DNA from: Nectonema munidae
Lineage: Eukaryota > Nematomorpha > Nectonematoida > Nectonematidae
Assembly (NCBI GenBank): GCA_030549495.1
Contig: JAUIRK010000633.1
Span: 124,001-188,000 of the forward strand
DNA length: 64,000 nucleotides
Reading direction: 5' to 3'
Both the position numbers and the translations under genes were made by a program. The notes below the pieces were generated by a model, which saw only the letters and a program-made list of their open reading frames with translations, was not told where the DNA came from and ran no database searches. Below are positions 34,645 to 46,339 of this stretch, piece by piece. The first letter of the stretch is position 1, and each line of letters opens with the position of its first letter.

Positions 34645-35185
34645 CTACGATACAAATGAAATTAAGCAAAGGTAGCTTACTAACACAATGAAAGAAAAAA
34701 ATATAACAAAATGAAAAGGGAATGTAAAAAAATAAAATGAGTTAATAACCATTAAAAGGTTAATTAAAGGTCAGGAAACGCAATCAATTCAGCAATTTTT
34801 TTCAACCTTTTGTTGTATATAAGTGTTAAAAAAATTAGGAAAATATATCGAAAAAATATAATGGAAAACATGTCATCGAAAATGTCTAGTTTAAAAAATC
34901 GAAAACATAATTGCCAAAGAAATTATAATGGTAAAATTATTACGCTACTTCTAACCATGAAATTCAAGTATAAAAAGTTAAATTTTTATTTTCAAGGTAC
35001 ATGAGGGGGCACGGCCCCAGCTTAGCTACGCCTCTGGATGTGAGTGAATCAGATATTCTAGAGGGTGTAATGCCTAGCGTAGATTCTGAGTATAGATAGT
35101 TTCAGCCGAAGGTGAAGGGGTAGGCATTGTATTAGGATTTCTAGAGCGGCTGCTGGTGTTGTGTAGAAGGCACATTCGATGAACT

Positions 35186-35443
35186 TTAACTAAAGGCGAG
35201 ATGGATGAAGGATACTTTAGAGCTATACCCCCCGAAAGAACTTGTAAATATATAGGGAATATTTAGGGCGCAGTCCCCATTTGTATGCAATTGCTTTTTG
35301 TGATTTAAATTTTGGATTTGCGTCTTGCCAACAACAAGAACGGCTGCTATTTTATACGCCGATCGCACCCTATCAAGATGCTTGATTTCGTTGTCCTTTT
35401 TTTGAGGTGTGAGTTTTTTTCTCTTTATTGCCATTTCAACCAT
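35186..35443 (-). pseudogene. pogo/Tigger N-terminal DNA-binding fragment
   Basis: The minus-strand frame MAIKRKKLTPQKKDNEIKHL, followed by DRVRSAYKIAAVLVVGKTQI and QNL, parallels the psq/CENP-B-type N-terminus of Tigger transposases ('KRKxLTLxxKxEIIKxLDxGxSxxKIAxxxGVGKTQIxNI'). The rest of the transposase is not visible; the hAT element ends 150 bp downstream on this strand. Confidence 0.6.
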
Positions 35444-35449
35444 TTTTTG

Positions 35450-37260
35450 TCATATTATATACAACAAATAAGTTGTGTGAAGTGGCCTAGGACCCGGAAA
35501 ATTAGGACCCCGACTCTCCCATACGGGTAAAATAAACTTTGTGGATACCCCACCAACTATTCCTCCTCCTCCAATATCGGACAGCACATTTTCAACATGT
35601 TCATTTGAATATCCTCCTCTCCCCCACCAACTAATCCTCCTCTTTCTCCTGATATTTCAATTCTACACGCTTCAAAATTATCGGTGAAGAAAGTCCTCAT
35701 TGCATAAAATATCTAAAAATGAACTTAGATAAACAACCATCTCTAAATATAAAAAGAAATTTATCTTTTAATAAAAATCATTATATTATTATTATTAATA
35801 ATGAAGAAAAGGAAGTTAAAAAGATTTTCCAAGAAGAAATTCATTCCAGCAAAGTTTTTGTTTGAGATCAGAGAGAAAATGTTGAAATATAGTTTCCTCA
35901 AGAACTATACGGAAAAGCAATTGTATGAAAAGATAAGATGGGTGATAAAAAAATTTAATTTTTTAAAAAAATCATTTTTTTATATAATATAATTTTTAAT
36001 GGGACCATTTGGACAGGAAAACATGTTACTTATTGACAAGTTTTTCTTAGAAAAAAGTTAGACTAGTTTATGACGACCATTTTCAAAAAAGGTAGACTAG
36101 TTTGGCGTACGTTTTGGACACGACCATTTTCAAAAAAGTTAGACTATTTTCTTTCTCCAACCCCCCCCCCCCTGGAAAGAAATATTGCCCAATACCCAGC
36201 GCCCATTTTTTTTTCAAAAAACCCTAACCCTAAATATATTTAATTTATTAATTATTGGTGAACAGTTCAAACCTCAAAAACTAAATAAGTTTTTTATACA
36301 TACACCTTTTATTTACTACATTAATGGGGGTTAATGAGCGCGAATTTGGAAAAAGAGTTTAAAAATAAAAATCCTTATACCACTGTTTCACTAAAATTAT
36401 TATTTGCGGCAATTTTACACCCTGCCTTTCATCAGAATCAGGGTGGCAAAATATCTGACTCCAAATCCTAGTACTTAAAATTTCCACTCTGACTCCAAAT
36501 ACTAAAGAAATTTAACACAGCTCTCAACTTCCTACTTATCAAAAATTTTAAATACTCAAAGAAAACGGACTCCCACTCTTAAACTTCACTAGATACCGAC
36601 TCCTATCCCTTTAGAATCTTCGACTCCGTAACCCTCATGCGAAAATCTCAATTAGAGAAAAAATAGAAGGCTAAGCAGGGTAATCTAACCAAGCATTGCT
36701 TTCTCAAATGTTTCAATTATTCTAGACCAGGGACGACATCTGGGTGTAGGATCGCACTCCTGTCAAATAATTATAGCTTTTTATATTTTATTTCAATGAA
36801 AACAGAATTAAAGAATTTGTAAGGAATTAATGTTATTTTTTCCAATAATGATATACTTTTAAGGTCTAAACATATGCTGTTTTTCTTATGAAGTTACTCT
36901 AAATTATATATAAAACTAGTCTAGAATTTCTTTTTCGCATTCTCCGTATTTGATCCAGATGATACCAGTTGAATTTTTTAAATGCTGTTGATCTAGGATA
37001 GATACTGAATTTGTTAACTTTGAATTGTGCGTACTGTCACAACGAATAGCCTTTATTATACGATCGATTTTCTATATACCAACGAAATATCTGGTCAAAG
37101 TATCATCATGAAAATAGGAATATATATAAAGGTAAAAAATCATTTAAAAAGGCAAACGCCATGAAATTATTTATAAATTCGATAAATTCCCCATCTATTA
37201 ATAAAAGGTGTATGTGTTAAGTAAGAGAAAAAATAAGACATTTATTTCAAATTAAAATAT
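35450..37260. other. Intergenic stretch with minor repeats
   Basis: 35520-35680 has repeated CCCACCAACTA and CCTCCTC motifs. 36050-36145 holds three loose repeats of GACCATTTTCAAAAAA with a following TTAGACTAGTTT. 36163-36176 is a C-run. 36428-36640 begins CAGGGTGGCAAAA and ends CTCCGTAACCCTC with many GACTCC motifs, so it is probably an old MITE. No gene seen. Confidence 0.4.
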
Positions 37261-37268
37261 TCGGTAAC

Positions 37269-37274
37269 TTTATT
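37269..37274 (-). terminator. Polyadenylation signal of the zinc-finger/coiled-coil gene
   Basis: AATAAA on the minus strand (TTTATT on plus), about 65 bp after the stop codon at 37336-37338. Confidence 0.6.
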
Positions 37275-37335
37275 TCTTACGTATATGAGTAATTATTGTA
37301 TAATGAAGAAGTCATACATGATAAGGTTTTAGCTA

Positions 37336-40300
37336 TTATTGATAAAAATATTTTTCATTATTTGAATAACAATTTTCTCCATAATTTCTCCAGGGAGAGT
37401 TTGTATTAGCATATTGATGGCGTATACCATCGTTAGTATCAGTTCTATTTTGAGATATCATGATTCTGTTGGTATTCATGCTATTGAAGTATCCGTTTTG
37501 AAAATTATTAGGCATTTGATTAGGAAATTGTCTCACAGCTCTTGGATAACCCATGTTCTGGAAGCCTGTGATGTTATTGTAAGGAGTGTTTGCACATCTG
37601 TTTTCAGAAGAAATGGAATAATTCCAAGAGGAGTTAGCTGGTTGATTATCACTATTGTATGTCGAAGATTGCTGCTCTTTATATTCGGACATAGTAGTGT
37701 TGTTAGAATATCCTAGATTCGTTCCATAAGGGGAATCGTTTACTGAATTTGGAAACGGAAATCTCATATACTTATTGTGGTAGGAATCGTGTTTGTCATC
37801 ATACGAGTCATAACAAGAAAAGTGGTCACGAGAATGCGCCTTGTAAGTATTACTATCATCACTGTTTTCATTTTCATCATCACAATGGTCAAATCGGTTC
37901 CTGAAAGAAGAATTAGTCGATTTAATTCTTTTTTGCTGAATGAAAGTGGAAGAATTCCTAAAAATATGAAATGATTTGAATGAAAAAAAGTATAAAAAGA
38001 ATAAGTACATTTTTCGGGAGTTTTCTAAGGTAGACGACAATGGAGCCTGAGCCAGAAGATTTTTCTTCTCAGCGGCAGCGATATCATCATTGATCTTTTT
38101 AATTCGTTCCCTCTCTTCCTTTTCCCGTTTAAGTCTCCTTTTCTCCTCTTCTGCTTCAAGTTTCTGTCTTTTTCTTTCTTCTTCTTCTCTTTGCTGCTTT
38201 TCTTTCTCTTCTTGAGCCGCCATCAAAGCTCTATTCTTTGGAGTCATGGCCAGTTTGTTGCTTGACCGAAATGATAAGTCTCCTTTTGAGATCATTTTAG
38301 AAATTTCACTTGAAAGATATTTGTGCAAGAGAGACTTCTTCTTGGCGGTGATATTGGTTGTCGTTGTTGTATCTGTTGTTGGAGCGATGGTAGATGACAG
38401 ACTTTCTTCATCAGGAGGTGCAGTAGCTACACACACCGGAGTTGAATCCAAATCATTCTCTCCTTCTTTCACACAGTTTTCCTCAGAAGAGGGCTTAACA
38501 TCTGTATCGCAATCATCTACCTTTTCTGGTGTGTTTGCAGTGTTAATTGTCGACAGATTAACATTATTTTCATCAGCGAGTAAGTTATTTTGCAAAAAAC
38601 TAATAACTTTACTCTGCAATTTAGAAGCCATAGACAGTTTTTGTCTCAGATCAGAGCTCGATGTGATACTCTCTGGCGATGACGAAAAGATTTGAGGGCG
38701 TGTATCACAAACCTTTAATAATTTCACCAACTTAAGATAGAGAGACATCGCTTGATTCAATCTATTATGGGTATTTTCTAAAGAATTGTCATCATTAACT
38801 TTCATGCCATCTCTATTTATTGTTTCTTCTTCAAGTTGGTTAGTAACACCACGGTTCAGAGAAGCTTCAATAGAATTTTTTGGTTCATCATTATTAGAAT
38901 GAGACGAGTGCTTGGAAGAAATAGACTTCTTATCCTTACAAGAAGAATCAACAAGATCATGTTCATCATCTGCTTAAAAAACAAAATGAAATTAAAATTT
39001 TTAAACCATCACAGAGTAATTAAATAAACTCACACGGTGATCAATCACTTTTAGCAGACGAATATTGAAAGTATTATTATTGTATCCTCTTAACCCGGAG
39101 TAATTTAGGAGAAAAAATATTTACAAAATGGATAATTCAGTTTAGCTAGTGTAATCTGAAATTATTCAATTTTATCAACACTGTTTGCAATATTTTCTCT
39201 ACTTATTGCAAGATTATTAGGGACGAATCATTATTTTGCCACGTTTCAAATATTTGAATTTAGAACAGGTTGAAGATAAACAATTTATATCCTTCAAACT
39301 TCACTGAAATATTAAGCTTAGACTTTTACATTAAAATAAACCAAATCGAGAAAATAAGGAAAGTAAAGTTCATGGGTAAACAATGCATTCTATTAGTAGA
39401 ATCTAAAATAAGCAAATAAAACTAACTCAAAATCAATTGCAGTGATCTTACCTTATACGGTTACAAAGCTAGGTAATAGTGTTAGCTCCAGTATTATCTT
39501 TTAAACTAAAATTTAAGTAGACTACTAAATATCATGAACAAATGGAGCTTTAACATTTCTAAAAATTAAAATGCTTTACTCAAATTCCCTATATTACTTT
39601 AAAAAAAAGTAAAACATGATTAACAAATTGATCCGTTTTTTGTTCAATTATAACAACAAACCTATAAAATATTTTTGTGAAAAAAGCTCTTATCTAAAGA
39701 AGTTCTTATATTTAGATTAATAAATAGAAATTATGAAGAAACTTTGAGTGTTGAAAGGCCAGAAATATTATAAAAATTAAATTTACAATCTCTAGGAAGA
39801 TCTTTTACAGAAGTTGAAGAGTCTTTTGGTGTTCCGTCTACAGAATCTCTAAGGACGCTTGAAACAAAGTCGTAAAAATCTATCTTTAAAGGATTAGGCG
39901 CATTAATATCAAGGAAGGAAAGACATTGCGGGTGCTTTAGCCGATAAAATTCATGAACTTTAGACGCTTCATCCTCCTCTCCATTATTCGCATCCTTTGA
40001 CTTCATCAACACTTCTGATCTGTAGCGAATTGTGAGTGGGGAAATGAAGGTTTTAATCTGGTTTAGTCTTTTTTCACTTATAAGCTCTTCTTCTGCTTCT
40101 TGAGTTTCCCTATCTACATGCGTCAACAATATTTTTAAGGTGGAAACTTGGGAAGATGATATCTTTTTATGGCTAGTGATCTTGGCACTACCATCATTCT
40201 TAACATCAACGGGAAGTTGCAAGGAAATAGCATCAATCAAGAAAGTTGAATAGTCAATCGAGTTTCCAACATCACAACTAACCTACATTAAAAAGACATA

Positions 40301-42322
40301 TACGAATTCAAGGCATAGTGGGCAAGAAGGAGAGGATGCTTCACAAACAATTTTCCCATACAACAGCAAGTGTACCCCCTTTTCGTCTTTGAACTTATTT
40401 TAAAAAATATTAAATAAGTTAAAGTTCAGCATTTTTTATGAATTAGACGCGGAAAAATATAATTCAAGAAGAAAAAACTTTCGACACAAAAAGAAATTTA
40501 TTATTATTGTTCAGTATTTGATTTCATTCCATAAGAAAGATGCATTAACCGCCACACTATCAACTCAATGCATTTCACACCATCAACTTTTGAATCTATT
40601 GTATACTTTTATTTTAACAAGTTTTAGATGATGGAAAACTTATAAACATCAAATAAATGTTTAAAGCAGGGATACCATTCCTTGGTTTCTTGAAACAATG
40701 CTTGCTTCTAGGTTTCTTACGTTTTAATCTTGGTTTTTTTATAAATATTTACTAATAGTTTTTAACCCTTCAAATTCTTTACTTTCTTCGTGGGTAAAAT
40801 ATGTTTCATAGATTCCGTATTTCCATAAGTCTAAATCAATGTGTACGAAACTTTAAAGTTAAAAGAAAATTTGATTGAGGAAACTTGAAGTAGCGAGCTT
40901 TTAGTCTAGAATTTAAGCTTTATTTAAGCAAACTAAATCCTTTGTTAATGTTAAAAAGAGAGTTCTCCTTTTTTTTAAAGTAAAATCTTTAAAAAAAATA
41001 ACGAATTTTAATTATGATGACAATTTAAAAATATCTAAATATTAATATAGATAATGTGAAATTAGACTGTTTAATAAATTGGCAAATTTTCAGAGTAAAT
41101 TTTTTTTTGTTTTTTCATAATTTGCTTTTTGTGTATGATGCTACTCGAAATATTCTTTTAAACAATGTCTTAACAATGCTGCATGATCGGGAATATATAC
41201 GCTAAATATCGTATGCTGAATTAGTTTAAATATCTTTAATATCTAGATTTTTATGCCCTATGCATTTAAGGTATCTAAAAGAAGGCATTCGACTTATGAA
41301 ACATAGGCACAGTAGTGATTGGAGCTGGGTATCTGAAGATTCAGGAATCACAGTTGTGAAAAGGCATAGATTTGAAGTTTGGCTTATAGCACAAACTTTC
41401 TTGGCCCATTTCACGCCATCGCCAGTTTAACTCCATCGATTTTAAAGTACTTTTATATAACCCCGTCTCCTTTTTCTCCGATGAAATCGGTTGGTAAAAG
41501 GCGAATCTAAAAAGCTTTACCCACTAAAGTAGGTAAACCGAAACTATGTTCATGAAAAAGGTAACTCCACTCACCATCATCAGGGTAGCGAAAATGTGAC
41601 AATTGGATTTGATGTGTTTGAAAGCCTTCAAATCGTTCATAGCTGATCTCGTTCCACAGAGTAAGCACCTCCAAACACCCTTTTTTCCACGTTCGCCTTC
41701 TTTCACTTCGCTAGTGGGCTTTACTTTGTACAGGTATTGCACACCTTAATTTAAGTCGAATATCAAAAAATAAGAAATGGAAAAAAGGGTGAGGTAGCAC
41801 AGACATAGGTCCAAGACAAGCAAGTTTAGAAGGGACAATTTTTACATAAGCGCTGTCAAATATAAGTAAACATTTTGGTATTAGTTATAACAAACTCCAC
41901 TCATTTTCCTCTTTTGCTGTAAAGAATAGTAAAGCTATTTTTGATCATTTAAACTTACACTTTTTCTGGTTCTTTGTAATGAATTTTTTTGAAATTATAA
42001 AAAAAAACATTCAGTTCGACGTAAACTTGAGTTAATAAGAAACATTTTTTCAAAAATTTGGATACCTTCTACTGGAGTATCTATTGTTATGAAAGAGTTA
42101 ATCTTTCAAAAAATTAATATTGGAAAAACTTTGTAAGAAAACAAAAACAATGTTTGAAAGAAAAAATAATCAGTACTTTAAATCAAAATAGCGCTAGAAA
42201 TTGAGAAGTGAAAAGTTAAGGCATACCAATAACGCTGTGATCATCAATGAAGTATGACGGAAATTCGTCGACAGGCAAATCGGAAAAAGAAACCTTTGAA
42301 GAGATTCCTGCCAAGCTGAATT
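37336..42322 (-). CDS. Nuclear-type protein with matrin/U1-like zinc finger and coiled coil (partial)
   Basis: Exons proposed on the minus strand: 42322-42227 (after TTTTGCAG, donor GTATGC), 41744-41575 (after TTAAG, donor GTGAGT), 40282-39787 or to the stop at 39731 (after AATGTAG), and 38972-37336 (after TTTTTTAAG). Phases agree for the first three. The join to the last exon uses a weak GTAAAT donor at 39786; otherwise exon three is terminal and 37.3-39.0 kb is a separate gene. In order: FSDLPVDEFPSYFIDDHSVI; a C-x2-C-x13-H-x5-H finger (WRCLLCGTRSAMNDLKAFKH, then IKSNCH), of the U1/matrin type that binds RNA; a region ending in HEFYRLKHPQCLSFLDINAP; Ser/Thr-rich acidic sequence; a charged coiled coil (QREEEERKRQKLEAEEEKRR); and an Asn/Tyr/Ser-rich tail with repeated NxxGY. 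A possible 51-bp in-frame intron lies near 37960-38012. I do not recognise the protein; composition suggests an RNA- or chromatin-associated nuclear role. 5' exons were not found. Confidence 0.65.
38973..39786 (-). other. Proposed intron, AT-rich
   Basis: Lies between the third and last proposed exons. No embedded repeat recognised. Confidence 0.4.
40283..41574 (-). other. Intron with a dispersed repeat
   Basis: Bounded by the GTGAGT donor at 41574 and the AATGTAG acceptor at 40283. It contains the short repeat shared with 23798-23900 and is otherwise AT-rich. Confidence 0.5.
41404..41500 (+). repeat. Short dispersed repeat, copy 2
   Basis: CCCATTTCACGCCATCGCCA, then AACTCCATCGATTTTAAAG and TACTTTTATATAA parallel 23798-23900. 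It sits inside an intron. Confidence 0.6.
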
Positions 42323-42329
42323 CTGCAAA

Positions 42330-45300
42330 AAAAGAAAAGAAATATAGCCAATTGAAACACAGAGCAATTAAAATGTTTATTGAATAGCAGAATTTTTTTA
42401 TAGGAATTTTAATGATTTGTATTGAAAAAACAGCATAAATCTAAACAAAAATGGTATAGAATGGAATGCGACCTGACGAAAACATCTGGAAAATCTATTA
42501 GGAATTATAGTCAGATTCTTGGGCTCAAACTAATAAAACTTGAAAATATATTTATTCTATTAGCTAAAGCATCATAACATAAAACTTCAAAAGAATAAAT
42601 CGATAGTGCACAACAAAGGATGCAAATACGCCAACTAAAATAAAAATAGAGGACGATTACATGTTGTGTTTATTAACAAAACCATTTTGGAACGCTCACA
42701 AACAAAATTGGATGATGGTTGCGATGAGAAGGAAACTCAGAAAGAGATGAAATTTATTCAGATTGAAAATTCAATTAGAAACATTTTTGAATGGATTCGC
42801 AAGTGCTTGCATATACTTATACTTGCTGTTGCAATAACTAACTTGATTATTGAGTAAAAACTCAGTAATCAAGTTCTCTATCTTACTAAGCGCACAGCCC
42901 ATATAAAAATTAAAGTGTATAATATATAGGCTACAGAAAAAACATCTTCATCCACTTGTTTGCTCGTCAAAAAACAAGATGATGTCAACTTAGGGAGGGA
43001 AGGATATTTTTGCAAAAAGTTCAAGAGGACAAAAAGTCCAAAAACTGGTTGACGTCATTTGTGAACGATTCAGCTGGACTTTCAAACTTGACTTGAATCA
43101 ATGAACTTTACTATAACTAATTTTCAGCCGTAGACAAGTGAAAAAACTTAAGTTTTATCAAAGACAGACAGACAGCAATTTTTTTGAAGAAATGTATTAA
43201 AATAGAAGTGTTTTAATATTAGAACTTCGGGTGAAAATGTTATCGTACACAAAAATTACTGTGAAAAAGCACAAAAAAAAAGCTGGAAAGTAAACAACGC
43301 TGTGTAATCATCAATTTAGTAATTGTATTTAATAAAAAAAAGTCATTTCCATCAATGACAAAAAACACACTTTTCATCAAATAGAAAGAAAATTGTGTGC
43401 TCATATACATAATACTCGAAAACTCTTTTCACTGCGCAGCGACGCTTAGTAGGTAGAAATGCTCAATGACGATGAATGTAACAAAATGATTTTTCACACT
43501 CAGATATTGTGAACAGAACAATTACACATTCACTTTTGAAAAACCTGAAGCTTTGAGGATAGATGTTATATTCAAATTTCAAGAAATAAATACAAAAGTT
43601 TGAAACCAATCCTCAAATATAAAAAATATCTTTTATATAAAACATACGATATCTTCTACTGAAGAGAAGGTTTAAAGCTTTGTCTTAGTTTTTTGAAAAC
43701 GAATAACCTCTTCATCTTTTAAATCACTCTTGTATGGCTTAGAGCAGGCGATCTTTATTTTATGCGACACTGGTGCCGCGATTGGGCTTAAAAAGAAGCT
43801 CTCTATACTTTTACCTCAAAAGCAAGAGCATAGTATTGTGAAAAACCGATAGCTACCTCGCCCGAATAAAAAAATTACGTATAAATTTTCCCGAATAACA
43901 TCATAATCAGCCCTCTATTAATTATGATTTATCTCAAAAAGAGCATTTTTTCTAATTCATTTTTTGATATCTCCTAATGACATATCCAGCCATTCATCAA
44001 TACTCGGCACTACCACTTACTCTTCTTGTTTCCTCTCCTGTTTAATTTATTACGTGCTTAAATAAGCAGTTTTAAAGAGCAAGTAAAATTAAAACGGTGA
44101 CAGAAAAGAAGGTCACTATAAAGGGGTTTGAACATCAGGTGTGTATGGGCTGTAGCTATTTCCCAATTCCACTTTTATGCACACATCTATCTTCACTTAT
44201 AATCAAGTATCAAGCTTTTTTTTGTTAGTTTTTCCATAGCTTCCAATTATTACACTCTTATCATTTTTAATGTAGTATATTTTGTTGCCACCATGCTGAA
44301 TTATATTAATGGAATGCCCTTCTCTGCTAACATATTTATAATACTGCTCTTTAAGGTTTACCTATTCAAATATTCGTATTTACTATTATCATTTCCAGTA
44401 ACATATATATAGGAATATTCTTCACGAATTCTGGCAACTGTGCAGAACTAGTTTTTTAAAGTTGTTTTAGGTGTTATAAGTGTTTCCTTTTATATTTTCA
44501 ATTTGAATCAAATAGCTCCATTATAGATTATATTTAAGAATATGATATGGGAATGTTTATCGTTGTTACTAGGGTTACGGAGTTAAAGAGGAACAAATAT
44601 TAAATATTTAAAGCCAAAGTTTATCCCAGTTTCGACTAAAAAGAGACAAACGATATAATATACTTGCAAAAGGTAAACTTTTTTTCATTATTTAAAATAC
44701 TTAAAGAAATCGATATCCGACTCCGAATCAGGAAGCGTGGTTGTTACCATCGAAAAATGAAAGCTTACCCAAAATCTTATTTTAAATTAGATGCTGCTGA
44801 AAAACAAAGTGATCATCAATCTGTAACGCAAATGATTCATCGTTTTTCGTCTTAAATGAGAGCAAGGAAGAGATTCATTCAGTATAAAAACCCAAAGTCA
44901 CAAGACTGATGACGGCTTACTTGAACTAATTTTTTTTTCTTTCAAAAAGACCAAACAAAAATGATTATATTAGTGAAGCCTATAACTTCTCGTCTCTTCT
45001 TTAATGTTTTTGAATTGTTTTAGATAACTTAGAGATTTCCCCATTAACTACAGTTCTTTCTCAACTTTTTGACAAAATATAAAAAAAATTCAAACAAATT
45101 ATTTTGACAAATTTTAGTCGTATTCATTATTCAGTTAAATTAAATTATAGCAAAAAGTCTTTTTGATAAAATTTACATTAATCACACAATCTACATCTAA
45201 TACAAAAAATGTTTAGTGTTTCAATTTATTTTTAAATGTTTATATACAGTACTTACAAAAAAACAATGAGGGCCAAAAAATTATTTAATTAATTAATTTT

Positions 45301-46210
45301 TGGCACACTCTAATGTACATTTGTCACATATCTTTTTCAATATACCGCACAGCCTTCCTTCATCATACACCCACTTGCAGCGCGAGAAAATTGTCGCGCG
45401 TTTGTGATAGCTTGTAATTGGAGAAAAACGTGTGCATAGTTGCATAATGTGGGAAGTAAAACTCTGGTGCACATGAAATTTTCGCGCATACCCGCTTCTT
45501 GTGTCACTTTTTCAGTTTATACCCGTTTGTATTTATTTTTTAAATTTATACCAGCGCAAACATACACGTGCACTGCTTTACTAGTTGGCTTATTACTTTT
45601 TTGAATTTGAAAAATTGTAGCGCTTTTGTTTGTACAATTTATTTTACCAACAGTCACCCATACTTAGGCGATTACTAAAAAGAACCTTGAGCTTATCAAC
45701 AAGAAGTGATGTAGTTGTAGGTGAGTGAGACGTACCATAATTTTAGGCTATTTGATAAAAAATATTTAGGAATAACACTCATGATACGAAGAAAATCAAC
45801 ACCACGGCACCTAAATATCAATGATGCATCAACATATAAGTGTGTCGTCTTCAAGAAACTTTTTCTTTGAAAATCTCTCTGGATGCCTGGATTTTTGTTT
45901 GTGCCATTCGGAGTCCATCTGGACCCCTTTGAGAAATGCTGTTGTAGAGTAAGAGATAGTAATATCAAACATTAATGTGTTATTTGAAAAAGATTACATA
46001 TATATCCCTTTTTTTTCTTGACCGGTTAAAAACGAAAAGCTAATATAGCATATTACAGCCTCATTGAAATAATGTAATCAAATAAATAAACCTGTAAATA
46101 CTATTTTAACAAATAGAAAAAGTAAATATTAAAATAAAATTTATTTTGTAGTAAAAGCCTAAAATAGATCCCTTTTCCTGATATTTAATAAAAATTCATT
46201 TTAATTTAGT
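42330..46210. other. Long AT-rich stretch, no gene recognised
   Basis: Possible upstream intron or promoter of the minus-strand gene. 45247-45290 begins CAGTACTTACAAAAAAACAA next to TA, like a Tc1/mariner end, but no partner end was found. 45360-45560 is locally richer in CpG (CAGCGCGAGAAAATTGTCGC). No coding exon could be supported. Confidence 0.4.
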
Positions 46211-46216
46211 GTATTC

Positions 46217-46338
46217 AACCGGTTATCGACCACAGTCATATGTCGACTTTACAAAAATGTGAATCGTCTGCGTTTTTTTAATACAAATCTTCTGCTTTAT
46301 ACTAAATATCGTTTGATTATTCTGGTCGATAACGGGTT
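46217..46338. mobile_element. Foldback MITE (122 bp)
   Basis: AACCGGTTATCGACCACAG at the left and, inverted, AACCCGTTATCGACCAGAA at the right form inverted ends of about 19 bp around a short AT-rich spacer. No clear target duplication could be read, so the family is unassigned. Confidence 0.6.
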
Positions 46339-46339
46339 A

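Larger units (their letters stand above)
31578..35036. mobile_element. Large non-autonomous hAT element (3.46 kb)
   Basis: Perfect 8-bp target duplication GATGTGAG (31570-31577 and 35037-35044). Ends CAGTGGCGTAGCCAGAGC and, opposite strand, CAGAGGCGTAGCTAAGCTG are inverted repeats, each next to a short G-run. The same ends define the 206-bp MITE at 26473-26678. No transposase was found inside. Instead it carries a 152-bp tandem array (32129-32543), a 28-bp tandem array (32843-32970) and a minus-strand LINE ORF1 fragment (34017-34644). The perfect target duplication implies recent movement in spite of its composite cargo. Confidence 0.95.

Noticed and set aside
38560-38800. Resemblance of the Leu-rich helical part to the LEDGF integrase-binding domain
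   Set aside because: Only general helical character; key residues do not align.
45247-45290. Tc1/mariner-like terminus CAGTACTTACAAAAAAACAA
   Set aside because: No inverted partner within reach, so not listed as an element.
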